The notes under the pieces were generated by a model, which saw only the letters and a list, made by a program, of their open reading frames with translations, ran no database searches and was not told the origin of the DNA. A DNA stretch of 64,000 bases. It comes from Dictyoglomus sp. NZ13-RE01. GTDB taxonomy: Bacteria > Dictyoglomota > Dictyoglomia > Dictyoglomales > Dictyoglomaceae. The stretch's first letter is position 1. Each line of letters begins with the position of its first letter. Where the stretch lies: the NCBI GenBank assembly GCA_002878375.1, contig NIRF01000001.1, forward strand, positions 372,001 through 436,000, in the 5' to 3' direction. The translations under genes were made by a program, and so were the position numbers. Shown here piece after piece: positions 7,820 to 16,186 of the stretch.

Positions 7820-8842
7820 ATGGTAAGATTTTATAAAATGCTTTATTTATTTGTTGTTCTTTTTATCATGAATATCTCCTATGCGAGATTAGAACCTGAT
7901 TCTTTACCTTACATGAGTAAAATACCATTTTTAAACATTCCATATAAGGATAAAGTGATTGTCCTTATATACCATCAAATTGATCCTAAAATACAAGGAC
8001 CAATTTCTGTTTCTCCAGAACTTTTCAAATCTCATATGATTTACCTAAAAGAAATGGGATTCCATCCAATATCCTCCTATGCCTTTGAAAGATTTTTAGA
8101 AGGAAAAGGAGAAATCCCTGAAAATGCGATACTTATTACCTTTGATGATGGATATGAGAGTTTTTATAAATATGCATATCCAATTTTAAAAAAGTTTAGA
8201 TTTCCTGCTATAAATTTTGTGATAGTATCGAGAATTGGAACACCTGGACACCTTACTTGGGATGAGATGAAAGAAATGCTAAGAAGTGGACTTATAACTT
8301 TTGGTTCCCACACATATGATTCACATTATTATGCCTTAAGAGATAAATGGGGGCATAAAAGTCCTGTCCTTATAACTCACATCTATTATCCTGAGACAGG
8401 CTATAAAGAAGACGATGAAGAATACAAAAATCGTGTCAGAATTGATTTACAGTTATCTAAAATACTGCTTGAAGAAAATCTAAATACTCATATAGAATCT
8501 TTATGTTTTCCCTACGGAGCATATAATTCTGAGGTTTTAGAAATAGCAAAGGAATTAGGTTTTAAATATTTTTATACTACCATAAATGGAATTAATAATG
8601 TAGAAATAAAAGAGCCATATATAGTAAGGAGGACTCCTGTAGGAAGTTATAATATGAGAATTACAAGATTAAACTTAAAATTAATGAGGACTGCCTTTTA
8701 TAATGAAAATATATGGCAAATTGTTAGATCCTATATAGAATCATTATCTCAAAAAATCTCAGATATTTTTGGAAAACAAGAAAAAGTTCATCCATCTTTT
8801 CCGCCTTTAAAGAAAACTCAAAATAATAAGAGAAAAAATTAA
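7820..8842 (+). CDS. Polysaccharide deacetylase (NodB domain), exported
   Basis: 340 residues. A signal peptide or N-terminal anchor (1-22) is followed by a carbohydrate esterase 4 domain. The metal and catalytic motifs are present: TFDDGY with D109/D110 and the HxxxxH motif SHTYDSH with H164 and H169. The enzyme should remove N- or O-acetyl groups from a cell-wall or surface polysaccharide outside the membrane. TTGGAGGCG lies 7 nt before the ATG. The stop codon overlaps the start of the next gene (TAATG), forming an operon with the GIY-YIG and RluA genes. The natural polysaccharide substrate is not evident. Confidence 0.9.
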   Translation: MVRFYKMLYLFVVLFIMNISYARLEPDSLPYMSKIPFLNIPYKDKVIVLIYHQIDPKIQGPISVSPELFKSHMIYLKEMGFHPISSYAFERFLEGKGEIPENAILITFDDGYESFYKYAYPILKKFRFPAINFVIVSRIGTPGHLTWDEMKEMLRSGLITFGSHTYDSHYYALRDKWGHKSPVLITHIYYPETGYKEDDEEYKNRVRIDLQLSKILLEENLNTHIESLCFPYGAYNSEVLEIAKELGFKYFYTTINGINNVEIKEPYIVRRTPVGSYNMRITRLNLKLMRTAFYNENIWQIVRSYIESLSQKISDIFGKQEKVHPSFPPLKKTQNNKRKN

Positions 8843-9189
8843 TGAAGGGGATTTATATACTTCTCATTAATGTAGAGAAAGACTTAAAAATAAATGTGGG
8901 ATCCTTAGGAAAAATAGATTTTAAAAAAGGAATTTACTGTTACGTAGGTTCTGCCCAAAATAATTTAGAAAAAAGAATACTTAGACATATTTCAAAAAAT
9001 AAAAGAAAATTTTGGCATGTTGATTATCTATTAAGTAACAGGTGGGCTAATGTGATAGGAGTAATCTATATAGAAGCGGATAAAAATATGGAATGTAAAA
9101 TTGCAAGAGAACTTGAAAAGAAAAAAGATTTTATTCCTAAATTTGGATCATCAGATTGTAAGTGTAAATCTCATCTTTTCAGGGTATAG
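8842..9189 (+). CDS. GIY-YIG domain protein (DUF123)
   Basis: A 115-residue protein of the DUF123 group, a compact GIY-YIG nuclease-like fold often found fused or next to endonuclease III genes. Seen: GIYCYVG at 30-36 (the GIY...YVG signature), the RHISKNKRKFWHVDYLL segment near 49-65, and the cysteine-containing end FGSSDCKCKSHLF. Its biochemical role is not established. The start overlaps the stop of the deacetylase gene and the RluA gene follows after 2 nt, so all three are co-transcribed, without an obvious functional link. Confidence 0.85.
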   Translation: MKGIYILLINVEKDLKINVGSLGKIDFKKGIYCYVGSAQNNLEKRILRHISKNKRKFWHVDYLLSNRWANVIGVIYIEADKNMECKIARELEKKKDFIPKFGSSDCKCKSHLFRV

Positions 9190-9191
9190 TT

Positions 9192-9884
9192 ATGGATTTT
9201 AATTTAAAGGTAATTTATGAAGATAATCACTTATTAGTAGTGGAAAAACCAGCAGGGATATTGGTACAAGGTGACTCCACAAGAAAGATTACACTATTAG
9301 AAATTGCAAAGAGTTATATAAAAGAAAAATACAAAAAACCTGGAAATGTATTTCTTGGCATAGTACATAGATTAGATAAAAATGTGTCTGGCGTTTTAGT
9401 TTTTGCAAGAAATTCAAAATCTGCAGGTAGACTTTCCCAAGCTTTTAGAGAACATATGGTAGAAAAAGTATATATTGCCCTTACTGAGGGAAATACAACA
9501 CTAAAAGAAGGAATTTGGGAGAACTATATCTTTTGGGACGAAAGAAACAAAAAAGCTGTTGTTTTTGAAAACGAGGTAACTTATTCAAAGAAGGCTATAA
9601 CATATTTTAAAGTTATTGAGAAAAGAAAGGAATTAATACTATGGAAACTTTCCCCTAAAACAGGAAGAAAACATCAATTAAGAGCAGAACTTTCTCATAT
9701 AGGATGTCCAATAGTAGGAGATGTAAAGTATGGCTCCAAAGTTAGGTTTGTAGAAAATGCTATAGCTCTTCACTGTTATAAAATAAAGTTTAAGCATCCC
9801 GTAAGAGATGAAATTATGGAGTTTAAAATGGATCCCCCAGTTGCCTTTTATGAAAAATTTGGTTTATTTACTCTTGAAATTTAG
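9192..9884 (+). CDS. RluA-family 23S rRNA/tRNA pseudouridine synthase
   Basis: 230 residues forming one catalytic domain; there is no N-terminal S4 domain. The catalytic aspartate is D62 in VHRLDKNVSGVLVFA, and KTGRKHQLRAEL and the VGDVKYG segment are typical of the RluA/RluD family. It isomerises uridine to pseudouridine in rRNA or tRNA. The site specificity cannot be derived. Last gene of the deacetylase operon, convergent with the ABC exporter genes. Confidence 0.9.
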   Translation: MDFNLKVIYEDNHLLVVEKPAGILVQGDSTRKITLLEIAKSYIKEKYKKPGNVFLGIVHRLDKNVSGVLVFARNSKSAGRLSQAFREHMVEKVYIALTEGNTTLKEGIWENYIFWDERNKKAVVFENEVTYSKKAITYFKVIEKRKELILWKLSPKTGRKHQLRAELSHIGCPIVGDVKYGSKVRFVENAIALHCYKIKFKHPVRDEIMEFKMDPPVAFYEKFGLFTLEI

Positions 9885-9894
9885 TTTTTTCTTT

Positions 9895-10563
9895 TCACTT
9901 GAATTGAACTTCATATAAGGTTTTATACTTCCCATTTAATGACAAAAGTTCCTCATGAGTTCCCTTTTCTACAATCCTCCCATCATCCACTACATATATA
10001 ACATCCGCATTCTGTATAGTAGAAAGTCTGTGAGCTATAACTAATGTGGTTTTACCCTCCATAAGTCTTTGAAGAGCATTATTTACTAATTCCTCAGATT
10101 CAGGATCTAAGGAGGATGTGGCCTCATCTAACAAAAGTATTGGAGAATTTTTTAGTAATGCTCTTGCAATAGCAATCCTTTGCCTTTGACCTCCTGATAA
10201 ATTTACACCCCTCTCCCCTACCTTTGTATCAAAACCGCCGTGTTCCTCTGTAATAAAATCGAAGGCTAAGGCTTTTTTTGCAAATATTATGATTTCATCA
10301 TCCTTTGCATCATACTTTCCATAACGTATATTCTCTTTAAAGCTTTCTGGGAAAAGATATACATCTTGATTTGCTACAGAAAACTTTTCTCTTAATCTCT
10401 CCAAATTCCACTCTCTTAAGGGTACTCCAAAAATCTTAATATCTCCTTTATTAGGTTTATAAAAGCCAAGAAGAAGTTTCACTATAGTAGATTTTCCACC
10501 CCCACTCTCTCCAATTATGGCAACTTTTTCTCCCCTTTTGATTTTTAAATTAATATTTTTCAA
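9895..10563 (-). CDS. ABC exporter, ATP-binding part (downstream piece of a frameshifted gene)
   Basis: 222 residues carrying the nucleotide-binding domain: Walker A GESGGGKST at 18-26, the signature LSGGQRQRIA near 125, Walker B ILLLDEATS near 145, and the switch histidine in VIAHRLST. The beginning of the domain, including the aromatic A-loop in FSYNGN, is encoded at the end of the upstream frame. The first usable start is TTG at 10563, overlapping the stop of the upstream frame and preceded by AAGGAA. The two frames are joined if one copy of an 8-bp tandem repeat is removed, so this is best read as half of one half-size ABC exporter gene. Whether an active protein is made is unknown. Confidence 0.85.
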   Translation of the reverse strand: MKNINLKIKRGEKVAIIGESGGGKSTIVKLLLGFYKPNKGDIKIFGVPLREWNLERLREKFSVANQDVYLFPESFKENIRYGKYDAKDDEIIIFAKKALAFDFITEEHGGFDTKVGERGVNLSGGQRQRIAIARALLKNSPILLLDEATSSLDPESEELVNNALQRLMEGKTTLVIAHRLSTIQNADVIYVVDDGRIVEKGTHEELLSLNGKYKTLYEVQFK

Positions 10564-11615
10564 TACTTCCTTATTACCATATTACCATTATAAGAAAACG
10601 AAACATTCTCAAATTCAACTGCATAAGGATAATCTTTAATTCCTTCTTCTATTTCACCAAAGCTTTCTTCTTCTTGATTTAATATTTCCTCTATTCTTTC
10701 GCCTGCCGCTTTTGCTTTTCTGTAATTACTTATTATGTTTGGAAAAACATTAACAGAAGCTAAAAAGACATTCAAAAGTTCAATAAAAGCAAGGATTCCT
10801 CCTACTGTCATCTCTCCTTTTAAAACCAAACTACCCCCATAAAAGAACATGAGAAGAAAAGGACCAATCTGAAGCATCATTTTTATAGGTTCAAGAACTA
10901 CTTCATATCTTGCAGACCTTAATCCCTCTTTAAAAGCTTTTTGGAGTTCTTTTACAAATCTATTATGAATTTCCTTCTGAAGATTAAACGATTTTATAAC
11001 GGCTATACCTGAAATAGAATCTTGAGCTAATGTATTCACATCCCCAAAAGCATCTTGTTGTTTTTGAGTGAATTTTTCAATTGGAGAACTAATGATGACA
11101 GAAAGAAATAATATAATTGGGATAACAGTAAAGCAAAATAGAGTCAACTTCCAGCTAATATTTAATGCCAGTATAACCCCCATTATAAAGGTAACAGGAT
11201 GGTATAAAAGATCATTTAATGACCCCCCTATAAAATTTTGAATAAGGGACAAATCATTTGATAAACGCGATATAAAATCTCCTGTAGAATTGTTTTCTAT
11301 ATATTCTATAGGTACTTTTAATAGTTTCTCACCAATTACAATTCTTAAATTCGCTAAAGTTTTTTCTGCAAATCTTCCAAAGGTGTAGGACTTAATATAC
11401 TCAAGAAAGATTTTTAAAACTACAATAACTACTACTATAAAGACTATTTCCCTAAAAAGATTTCGATTCATCGTTAGAATTGTATCGGAGATTTTTCTCT
11501 CAAAATTTATAAGAGATATATTCAGAAAGGAAATGATAATTGATAGAATACCAGCAAGTATAAACAGTCTAACATCTTTCTTAACAACATTTAAAATTTT
11601 TGCTTCTTTTATCAT
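10560..11615 (-). CDS. ABC exporter, transmembrane part (upstream piece of a frameshifted gene)
   Basis: About 351 residues from the ATG at 11615, chosen because GGGGAG lies 8 nt upstream; the frame stays open to an ATG at 11663, but that lies within a likely promoter. Six hydrophobic segments form an ABC type-1 exporter membrane domain, with the usual coupling regions (SRLSNDLSLIQNFIGG, RIEEILNQEEE). The frame continues into the first strand of the ATP-binding domain (FENVSFSYNGN) and then stops, because of the duplication at 10573-10588. Intact relatives are about 580 residues with both domains in one chain. Substrate unknown; lipids, peptides or drugs are typical. Confidence 0.82.
   Translation of the reverse strand: MIKEAKILNVVKKDVRLFILAGILSIIISFLNISLINFERKISDTILTMNRNLFREIVFIVVVIVVLKIFLEYIKSYTFGRFAEKTLANLRIVIGEKLLKVPIEYIENNSTGDFISRLSNDLSLIQNFIGGSLNDLLYHPVTFIMGVILALNISWKLTLFCFTVIPIILFLSVIISSPIEKFTQKQQDAFGDVNTLAQDSISGIAVIKSFNLQKEIHNRFVKELQKAFKEGLRSARYEVVLEPIKMMLQIGPFLLMFFYGGSLVLKGEMTVGGILAFIELLNVFLASVNVFPNIISNYRKAKAAGERIEEILNQEEESFGEIEEGIKDYPYAVEFENVSFSYNGNMVIRKY
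10573..10588 (-). repeat. 8-bp tandem duplication that breaks the ABC exporter gene
   Basis: ATTACCAT occurs twice in a row (ATGGTAAT twice on the coding strand). Removing one copy joins the frames as YNGN-KEVLKNINLKI, exactly what an ABC transporter should have between the A-loop and Walker A. Confidence 0.85.
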
Positions 11616-11675
11616 CTTGTAATTCTCCCCATTCCCAAATTTCTTTTTAACATCAGCTTTCATATTTTAATATTA

Positions 11676-11704
11676 ATTCTTATATTTTGTCAATATAAAT
11701 TTTA
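11676..11704 (-). promoter_or_regulatory. Possible promoter of the ABC exporter gene
   Basis: On the minus strand TTGACA is followed by AT-rich sequence with TTAAAA 17 bp further on, just upstream of 11663. This favours the downstream ATG at 11615 as the true start. The -10 element is weak and the box positions are approximate. Confidence 0.35.
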
Positions 11705-11801
11705 TAAAATAGAAAGTCAAAATTAATATTTTTAAAAGGTTAAATTTTATCATAAATTAAACTAACATTAAAACTTTTTAATAGCAATTTAGAGTAAGTC
11801 A

Positions 11802-11810
11802 TGTTATATT
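11802..11810 (+). promoter_or_regulatory. Extended -10 element of the alkaline phosphatase gene
   Basis: TGTTATATT carries the TGn extension next to a TATATT -10 box, about 35 bp before the ATG. A strong AAGGAGG site follows at 11831-11837. No clear -35 hexamer or Pho box is visible. Confidence 0.4.
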
Positions 11811-11844
11811 AGAATTGAAAATTTCTAAATAAGGAGGTTTAGGT

Positions 11845-13158
11845 ATGAGTAGAGGTAAGATCCTTTTAATTCTTCTTCTCCTAATCTCCCTACTTACTCT
11901 CTCTTTTGCTGAGGTGCCAAAGGTTAAAAACGTAATATTCTTCATAGGTGATGGAATGGGCTTGGAAAGCGTAGATCTATCAAGGATTATCCTCGTAGGG
12001 AAAGATGGATACTTAGATTTTGAAAAGGCACCTTATACCGGCATCGCAAAAACCTATTCAGCAAATACCTTAGTGACTGATTCTGCTGCTGCAGGAACTG
12101 CTCTTGCAACTGGATTTAAAACCAACAATGCATGGCTAAGCATAACCCCAGACGGAAAACCTGTAAAAACTCTTCTTGAAGCTGCAAAGGAGCTTGGAAA
12201 ATCAACAGGACTAATCACTACTGTAACTATAACCCACGCGACACCAGCAGCCTTTGGTGCCCACACAACATCAAGAGATGAACTTCCTGTAGCAGATCAA
12301 TACGCCCAATTTAAATCAGCGGACATATATATGGGAGGAGGATTATCCTATTTTCTTCCAAAATCTAACCCAAAGAGTAAGAGAAATGATGAAAGGAATC
12401 TAATAGAAGAATTTAAGCAGGCAGGTTATGAGTTTGTTTCTACGCCAGAAGAGTTAAAAAATGCAAAAGCTCCTAATGGAAAGATTTTAGGACTATTTGA
12501 TTACGAATATCTCCCATATTTTATGGATAGAGAATTTTTAAAGTCAAAAGTACCTTCTCTGGCAGATATGACAAGAAAAGCCTTAGAAGTTTTAAGTAGG
12601 AACAAAAACGGCTTCTTTGTCATGATCGAGGGAGGGAAAATTGACTGGGCAAATCATGCCCATGATGCTGCATGTGCAGCTTGGGAAACTTACGAGTTTA
12701 ACGAGGCAGTAAAAGTTGCCTTAGAATTTCTCCAAAAGAACTATAATACATTAATCATAGTAACAGCAGACCATGAAACAGGAGGAATAGGGCTCTCTAC
12801 TGGAAAATATGAGATAACTCCAGATGTTTTAAAGAAACAAAAACTATCTTGCGAGACTTTAGCAGGCTTAGTAAAAGGTAAGAGTGATTCTGAGATCAAA
12901 GAAATTTTCAAGGATTATGTAGGTATAGAAGACTTAAAGCCAGAAGAAATTGAAAAAATAAAGAAGGGAGTAACCTTAGATATTGCAAATATTATATCAA
13001 CAAGAGCTCAAATTGGCTGGACTACAACATCCCACTCTGGTGGAAGTGTGCCTGTTTATGCTTTTGGAAGGGGAGCCCAATACTTTACAGGAGTTTATGA
13101 CAATACTGATATTGCGAAAAAAATAGCTGATCTTGCTGGTTATACCTTATCAAAATAA
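11845..13158 (+). CDS. Secreted alkaline phosphatase
   Basis: 437 residues of the PhoA-type alkaline phosphatase family. A signal peptide (1-22) directs it across the membrane. Metal and nucleophile motifs are visible: D36 in FIGDGMG, the phosphorylated serine S80 in TDSAAAGTALATG, the HATPAAFGAH segment, D and H in ADHETGG, and a final metal histidine in TTSHSGG. It hydrolyses phosphomonoesters at the cell surface using two zinc ions and one magnesium ion. AAGGAGG 8 nt upstream fixes the start. Its stop codon overlaps the start of a 59-residue gene (TAATG), so the two are translationally coupled. Confidence 0.93.
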   Translation: MSRGKILLILLLLISLLTLSFAEVPKVKNVIFFIGDGMGLESVDLSRIILVGKDGYLDFEKAPYTGIAKTYSANTLVTDSAAAGTALATGFKTNNAWLSITPDGKPVKTLLEAAKELGKSTGLITTVTITHATPAAFGAHTTSRDELPVADQYAQFKSADIYMGGGLSYFLPKSNPKSKRNDERNLIEEFKQAGYEFVSTPEELKNAKAPNGKILGLFDYEYLPYFMDREFLKSKVPSLADMTRKALEVLSRNKNGFFVMIEGGKIDWANHAHDAACAAWETYEFNEAVKVALEFLQKNYNTLIIVTADHETGGIGLSTGKYEITPDVLKKQKLSCETLAGLVKGKSDSEIKEIFKDYVGIEDLKPEEIEKIKKGVTLDIANIISTRAQIGWTTTSHSGGSVPVYAFGRGAQYFTGVYDNTDIAKKIADLAGYTLSK

Positions 13159-13337
13159 TGATCTATAAAGTTGATGCTACTTTTGGAGTATTGGTAAAAG
13201 TTGGGGATAAAGTGAAAAAAGGAGATAAATTAGGACTCTCTCAAGATTTAAAAGACGTAATAGCAGAAGAAGACGGTGAAGTAAAGAATATAAAATTTGT
13301 AGGTGGCGAACATATTTTCATAATTGAGATTGAATAG
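13158..13337 (+). CDS. 59-residue barrel-sandwich (biotinyl/lipoyl-like) mini-protein
   Basis: A small gene starting at the TAATG overlap with the alkaline phosphatase stop and ending just before a strong terminator. The peptide contains VLVKVGDKVKKGDKLG followed by VIAEEDGEVKNIKF, the two half-motifs of the biotinyl/lipoyl or RnfC-like barrel-sandwich hybrid fold. The modified-lysine motif (MKM or DKA) is missing, so it is probably not a biotin or lipoate carrier. It has no signal peptide although the partner gene is secreted. Coupled start, good coding pattern and the terminator right after it support a real gene. Function unknown. Confidence 0.7.
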   Translation: MIYKVDATFGVLVKVGDKVKKGDKLGLSQDLKDVIAEEDGEVKNIKFVGGEHIFIIEIE

Positions 13338-13372
13338 GTGGGGAAGTAATCCCCACCTTTCTAATTTATTTA
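13336..13372 (+). terminator. Rho-independent terminator after the phosphatase operon
   Basis: Stem AGGTGGGG/CCCCACCT with a short AT-rich loop, followed by a T-rich stretch. It begins at the stop codon of the 59-residue gene and separates it from the convergent xylanase. Confidence 0.8.
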
Positions 13373-14448
13373 TTAAAGTTTACAATTTCCCAGAACGCCT
13401 TCTTTGGATTTTGATTTGCATCAAAAATAAGAGGATAATCTTTCCTACCTCTCACAGGCCAAAAATCAAGCCATGTAACTCCATCAGTTACGCCCCAAAA
13501 TGTTACTCCACTAACATAATTTTTATTTCTCCTTAATACTTCAAAAATTCTCTTGTAAACTTGAGCTTGAATATCTAAACGATCCTGAGGAGGATTTTTT
13601 GAGAAATTTGCATTCTCATATCTATCCCTATATATAGAAACATCAAGTTCTGTAATCTCAACCTTAACGCCTAAAGAAGCAAATTTCTTAATTGATTCTT
13701 CAAGCATTTCAGGAGTAGGCCATTGTAAAAGCCAATGCCCCTGTATTCCTACACCATGAATTGGAATACCCTTTTCTTTTAATTTCTTAACCAACTGATA
13801 TGCCTTATCCCTTTTTATTGGTTCCTCTAAATTGTAATCATTGTAAAAAAGCAAAGCATTTGGATCTGCCTCATGCGCCCAAATAAAGGCTTTCTCTATA
13901 ACTTCCTCTCCTCCAATCTTATACCAAGGAGCATCTCTCAAAAATTCACTGGGATTATCAGAAATTGCTTCATTTACCACATCCCAAACAGCCACTTTAC
14001 CCTTATAATAACCAACCACCTTCATAATATGTTCCTTCAATCTCTGCAAAAGTATCTCTTTACTTACTGGATTTCCATTATCATCCCTAAAAACCCAGGC
14101 AGGCACCTGTTGATGCCAAACTAATGTATGTCCTCTAACTCTCATCTTATTCTCCATAGCAAATTCCACAATTTTATCTGCAGGCTCAAACCTGTAAGTT
14201 GAGGGGGTAGGATGAATTATTTCCCATTTCATTTGGTTCTCAGGAGTCAAACTATTAAAATGTTTCTTCAAAAGCTCATCGTAAAACTCAATAGTTTCAG
14301 GACTAACTGCTGCACCAATAGGAAAGTAATCTTTGTAAACCTGCCAAAGAGAAGGAATCTCACCACCCATAACAACCTCCTTACTTGTAAAAATTAAAGT
14401 TATAGAAAGGGATAACATAAGGATGAGTAAAATTTTAAAGACTCTCAT
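13366..14448 (-). CDS. Endo-1,4-beta-xylanase, GH10, exported
   Basis: 360 residues from the ATG at 14448, chosen because TGGAGGT lies 6 nt upstream and the protein then begins directly with a signal peptide (MRVFKILLILMLSLSI). The rest is one GH10 (beta/alpha)8 barrel: the substrate loop GHTLVWHQQVP, acid/base E160 in WDVVNEA and nucleophile E267 in EITELDVS. It cleaves xylan backbones outside the cell. No carbohydrate-binding module is attached. Thermostable GH10 xylanases are well known from Dictyoglomus. It appears to be transcribed alone, downstream of no obvious xylan operon. Confidence 0.95.
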   Translation of the reverse strand: MRVFKILLILMLSLSITLIFTSKEVVMGGEIPSLWQVYKDYFPIGAAVSPETIEFYDELLKKHFNSLTPENQMKWEIIHPTPSTYRFEPADKIVEFAMENKMRVRGHTLVWHQQVPAWVFRDDNGNPVSKEILLQRLKEHIMKVVGYYKGKVAVWDVVNEAISDNPSEFLRDAPWYKIGGEEVIEKAFIWAHEADPNALLFYNDYNLEEPIKRDKAYQLVKKLKEKGIPIHGVGIQGHWLLQWPTPEMLEESIKKFASLGVKVEITELDVSIYRDRYENANFSKNPPQDRLDIQAQVYKRIFEVLRRNKNYVSGVTFWGVTDGVTWLDFWPVRGRKDYPLIFDANQNPKKAFWEIVNFNK

Positions 14449-14522
14449 ATCGGACCTCCACTTTTTTTCTTTTATTATATCCTCTTCTACTTTATTAAGC
14501 AATCATTAAATCAATCGTTTTA

Positions 14523-15383
14523 TTAGTACTTAGCCACAACCAAAAACCAATTGTTTTTCTCCTTAATCTCAATAACATTAATATTATTCTCCTTCAATTT
14601 ATCAACAACCTCTTTTAGTCTGCTCTCAATTATTCCTGAAAATATACAAATGGAATTTTCTTTGAGTATCTTATGCAATTTTTCAATCAATTTTGTAATT
14701 AGCTCTGCTGTTAAATTAGCAATTACTAAGTCAAATCTTTCTTCTATTCCTTCGATTAAATTACCTTTTATTACTTCTATAGGAGTTTTATTCAAAGCAC
14801 TATTCTTCTTGGCAATATCCACAGCTATATCATCAATATCAATAGCCAATACCCTATCAGCTCCAAGTTTTTTTGAAACAATTGCCAAAATTCCTGTTCC
14901 TGTTCCTATATCAATAACACTCATACCTGGTTTTAAATAATCCTGAAGAGCCTTTATACACATCAAAGTTGTTTCGTGGGTTCCTGTACCAAAAGCCATC
15001 CCTGGATCAATTTCTACTACTATTTTTCCCTCTTTTTCATAATTTTCCCACGTTGGGGTTATCACAATATTCCCAATCTCCACAGGCTTATAATATTTTT
15101 TCCATGAGTTTGCCCAGTCTTCTTCATCAGTATAGTTTAGATTAATCTCTATCTTACCAATATCAAGATAATTTGATATAGATTGAAGTCCTTCCCTTAT
15201 TTTTTCTAAAAGCTTATCAGCATCTACCTTCTCATCAAAATAAGATTTTATAGTTTCATACTCGCCTTTAAGAATATCCTCTCCCACAACAGACACACCT
15301 TTTGTTCCTAACTCATTTAACAAATTAAATAAAGCTTCTTCTGCTTCTTTTTTTATTTTTATACTTATCTCAATGTATTTCAT
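14523..15383 (-). CDS. prmA: Ribosomal protein L11 methyltransferase
   Basis: 286 residues. The N-terminal ferredoxin-like substrate domain (to about 90) is followed by a class I SAM-dependent methyltransferase domain with DPGMAFGTGTHETT and the SAM motif VIDIGTGTGILAI; a catalytic-region NLTAEL follows. PrmA trimethylates lysines of ribosomal protein L11 in the cytosol. GAGGTAATT precedes the ATG. It starts 2 nt after the FAH-family gene and probably lies at the end of the same transcript. Confidence 0.93.
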   Translation of the reverse strand: MKYIEISIKIKKEAEEALFNLLNELGTKGVSVVGEDILKGEYETIKSYFDEKVDADKLLEKIREGLQSISNYLDIGKIEINLNYTDEEDWANSWKKYYKPVEIGNIVITPTWENYEKEGKIVVEIDPGMAFGTGTHETTLMCIKALQDYLKPGMSVIDIGTGTGILAIVSKKLGADRVLAIDIDDIAVDIAKKNSALNKTPIEVIKGNLIEGIEERFDLVIANLTAELITKLIEKLHKILKENSICIFSGIIESRLKEVVDKLKENNINVIEIKEKNNWFLVVAKY

Positions 15384-15385
15384 AA

Positions 15386-16135
15386 TTACCTCACAAAATT
15401 TACTAATTTCCCTATTCCTTCAATTTCTATCTCGATTTTATCTCCAATATTCATAGGTCCGATACCAGATGGTGTTCCAGTCATAATAATATCAAAAGGT
15501 TCCAATGTCATAATATGACTAATAAAGCTTACCAAATCCTCAACTTTAAAAATAAAGTTCCTTGTATTAGATTTTTGGACAACTTTATCGTTTAAAATGG
15601 CTCTTATCTCGACATTATTAGGGTCTATTTCATCAGTTATAATAGGACCAATTGGCGCAAAGGTATCAAAGGATTTAGCAATGGTCCACTGCCCATCTTT
15701 AGGCTGTAAATCTCGAGCAGTAACATCATTACCACATGTATATCCTAAAATATAATCCTTTACTTTTTCCTTGGGAATCATTTTCCCTTTCCTTCCTATA
15801 ACAATAACTAATTCTGCTTCATAATCTACCCTTTTGCTCATATGTGAAGGATAAATTATCTCATCAAAGGGACCAATAACAGAAGTAGGAGGCTTCAAAA
15901 ATAATACTGGTGACTTCGGAAGCTCCAATTTTAATTCTTCCGCATGATCTTTATAATTTAGCCCAACACAAATAACTTTCTTTGGCTCACTGGGAGCTAA
16001 CATCTTTAAATCCTTTAAATCATAAATAATATTAGACAATTCTAAAGGATCAAAGCTTTTTATTCTATTTACATTATCCTCTTCTATAACACCATAAAAA
16101 GTTTCTCCAGCATAAGAAAATCTTCCTATTTTCAT
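15386..16135 (-). CDS. Fumarylacetoacetate hydrolase (FAH) family protein
   Basis: 249 residues with the FAH C-terminal domain: VGLNYKDHAEEL near the start of the domain, the metal-binding glutamates in DYEAELVIVIG, GYTCGNDVTARDLQ and TGTPSGIG. Family members are hydrolases, decarboxylases or isomerases acting on beta-keto or acylpyruvate compounds (for example acylpyruvase, 2-hydroxyhepta-2,4-diene-dioate isomerase). The GAGGAGG site upstream fixes the start. It lies between the GH31 gene and prmA; a link to sugar breakdown is possible but unproven, and the substrate cannot be named. Confidence 0.88.
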   Translation of the reverse strand: MKIGRFSYAGETFYGVIEEDNVNRIKSFDPLELSNIIYDLKDLKMLAPSEPKKVICVGLNYKDHAEELKLELPKSPVLFLKPPTSVIGPFDEIIYPSHMSKRVDYEAELVIVIGRKGKMIPKEKVKDYILGYTCGNDVTARDLQPKDGQWTIAKSFDTFAPIGPIITDEIDPNNVEIRAILNDKVVQKSNTRNFIFKVEDLVSFISHIMTLEPFDIIMTGTPSGIGPMNIGDKIEIEIEGIGKLVNFVR

Positions 16136-16186
16136 TACGTCCTCCTCTTAAACTTTTTTTCTGTATTTTAACCAAAATTCTTTATA

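Noticed and set aside
9895-11663. Two independent ABC genes (separate permease and ATPase) by design
   Set aside because: The ATPase lacks its first strand, which is encoded at the end of the permease frame, and removal of one 8-bp repeat joins them exactly. A frameshift is the better explanation.
14449-14502. 18-residue upstream extension of the xylanase
   Set aside because: The signal peptide starts at 14448 with a good ribosome-binding site; the extension would bury it.
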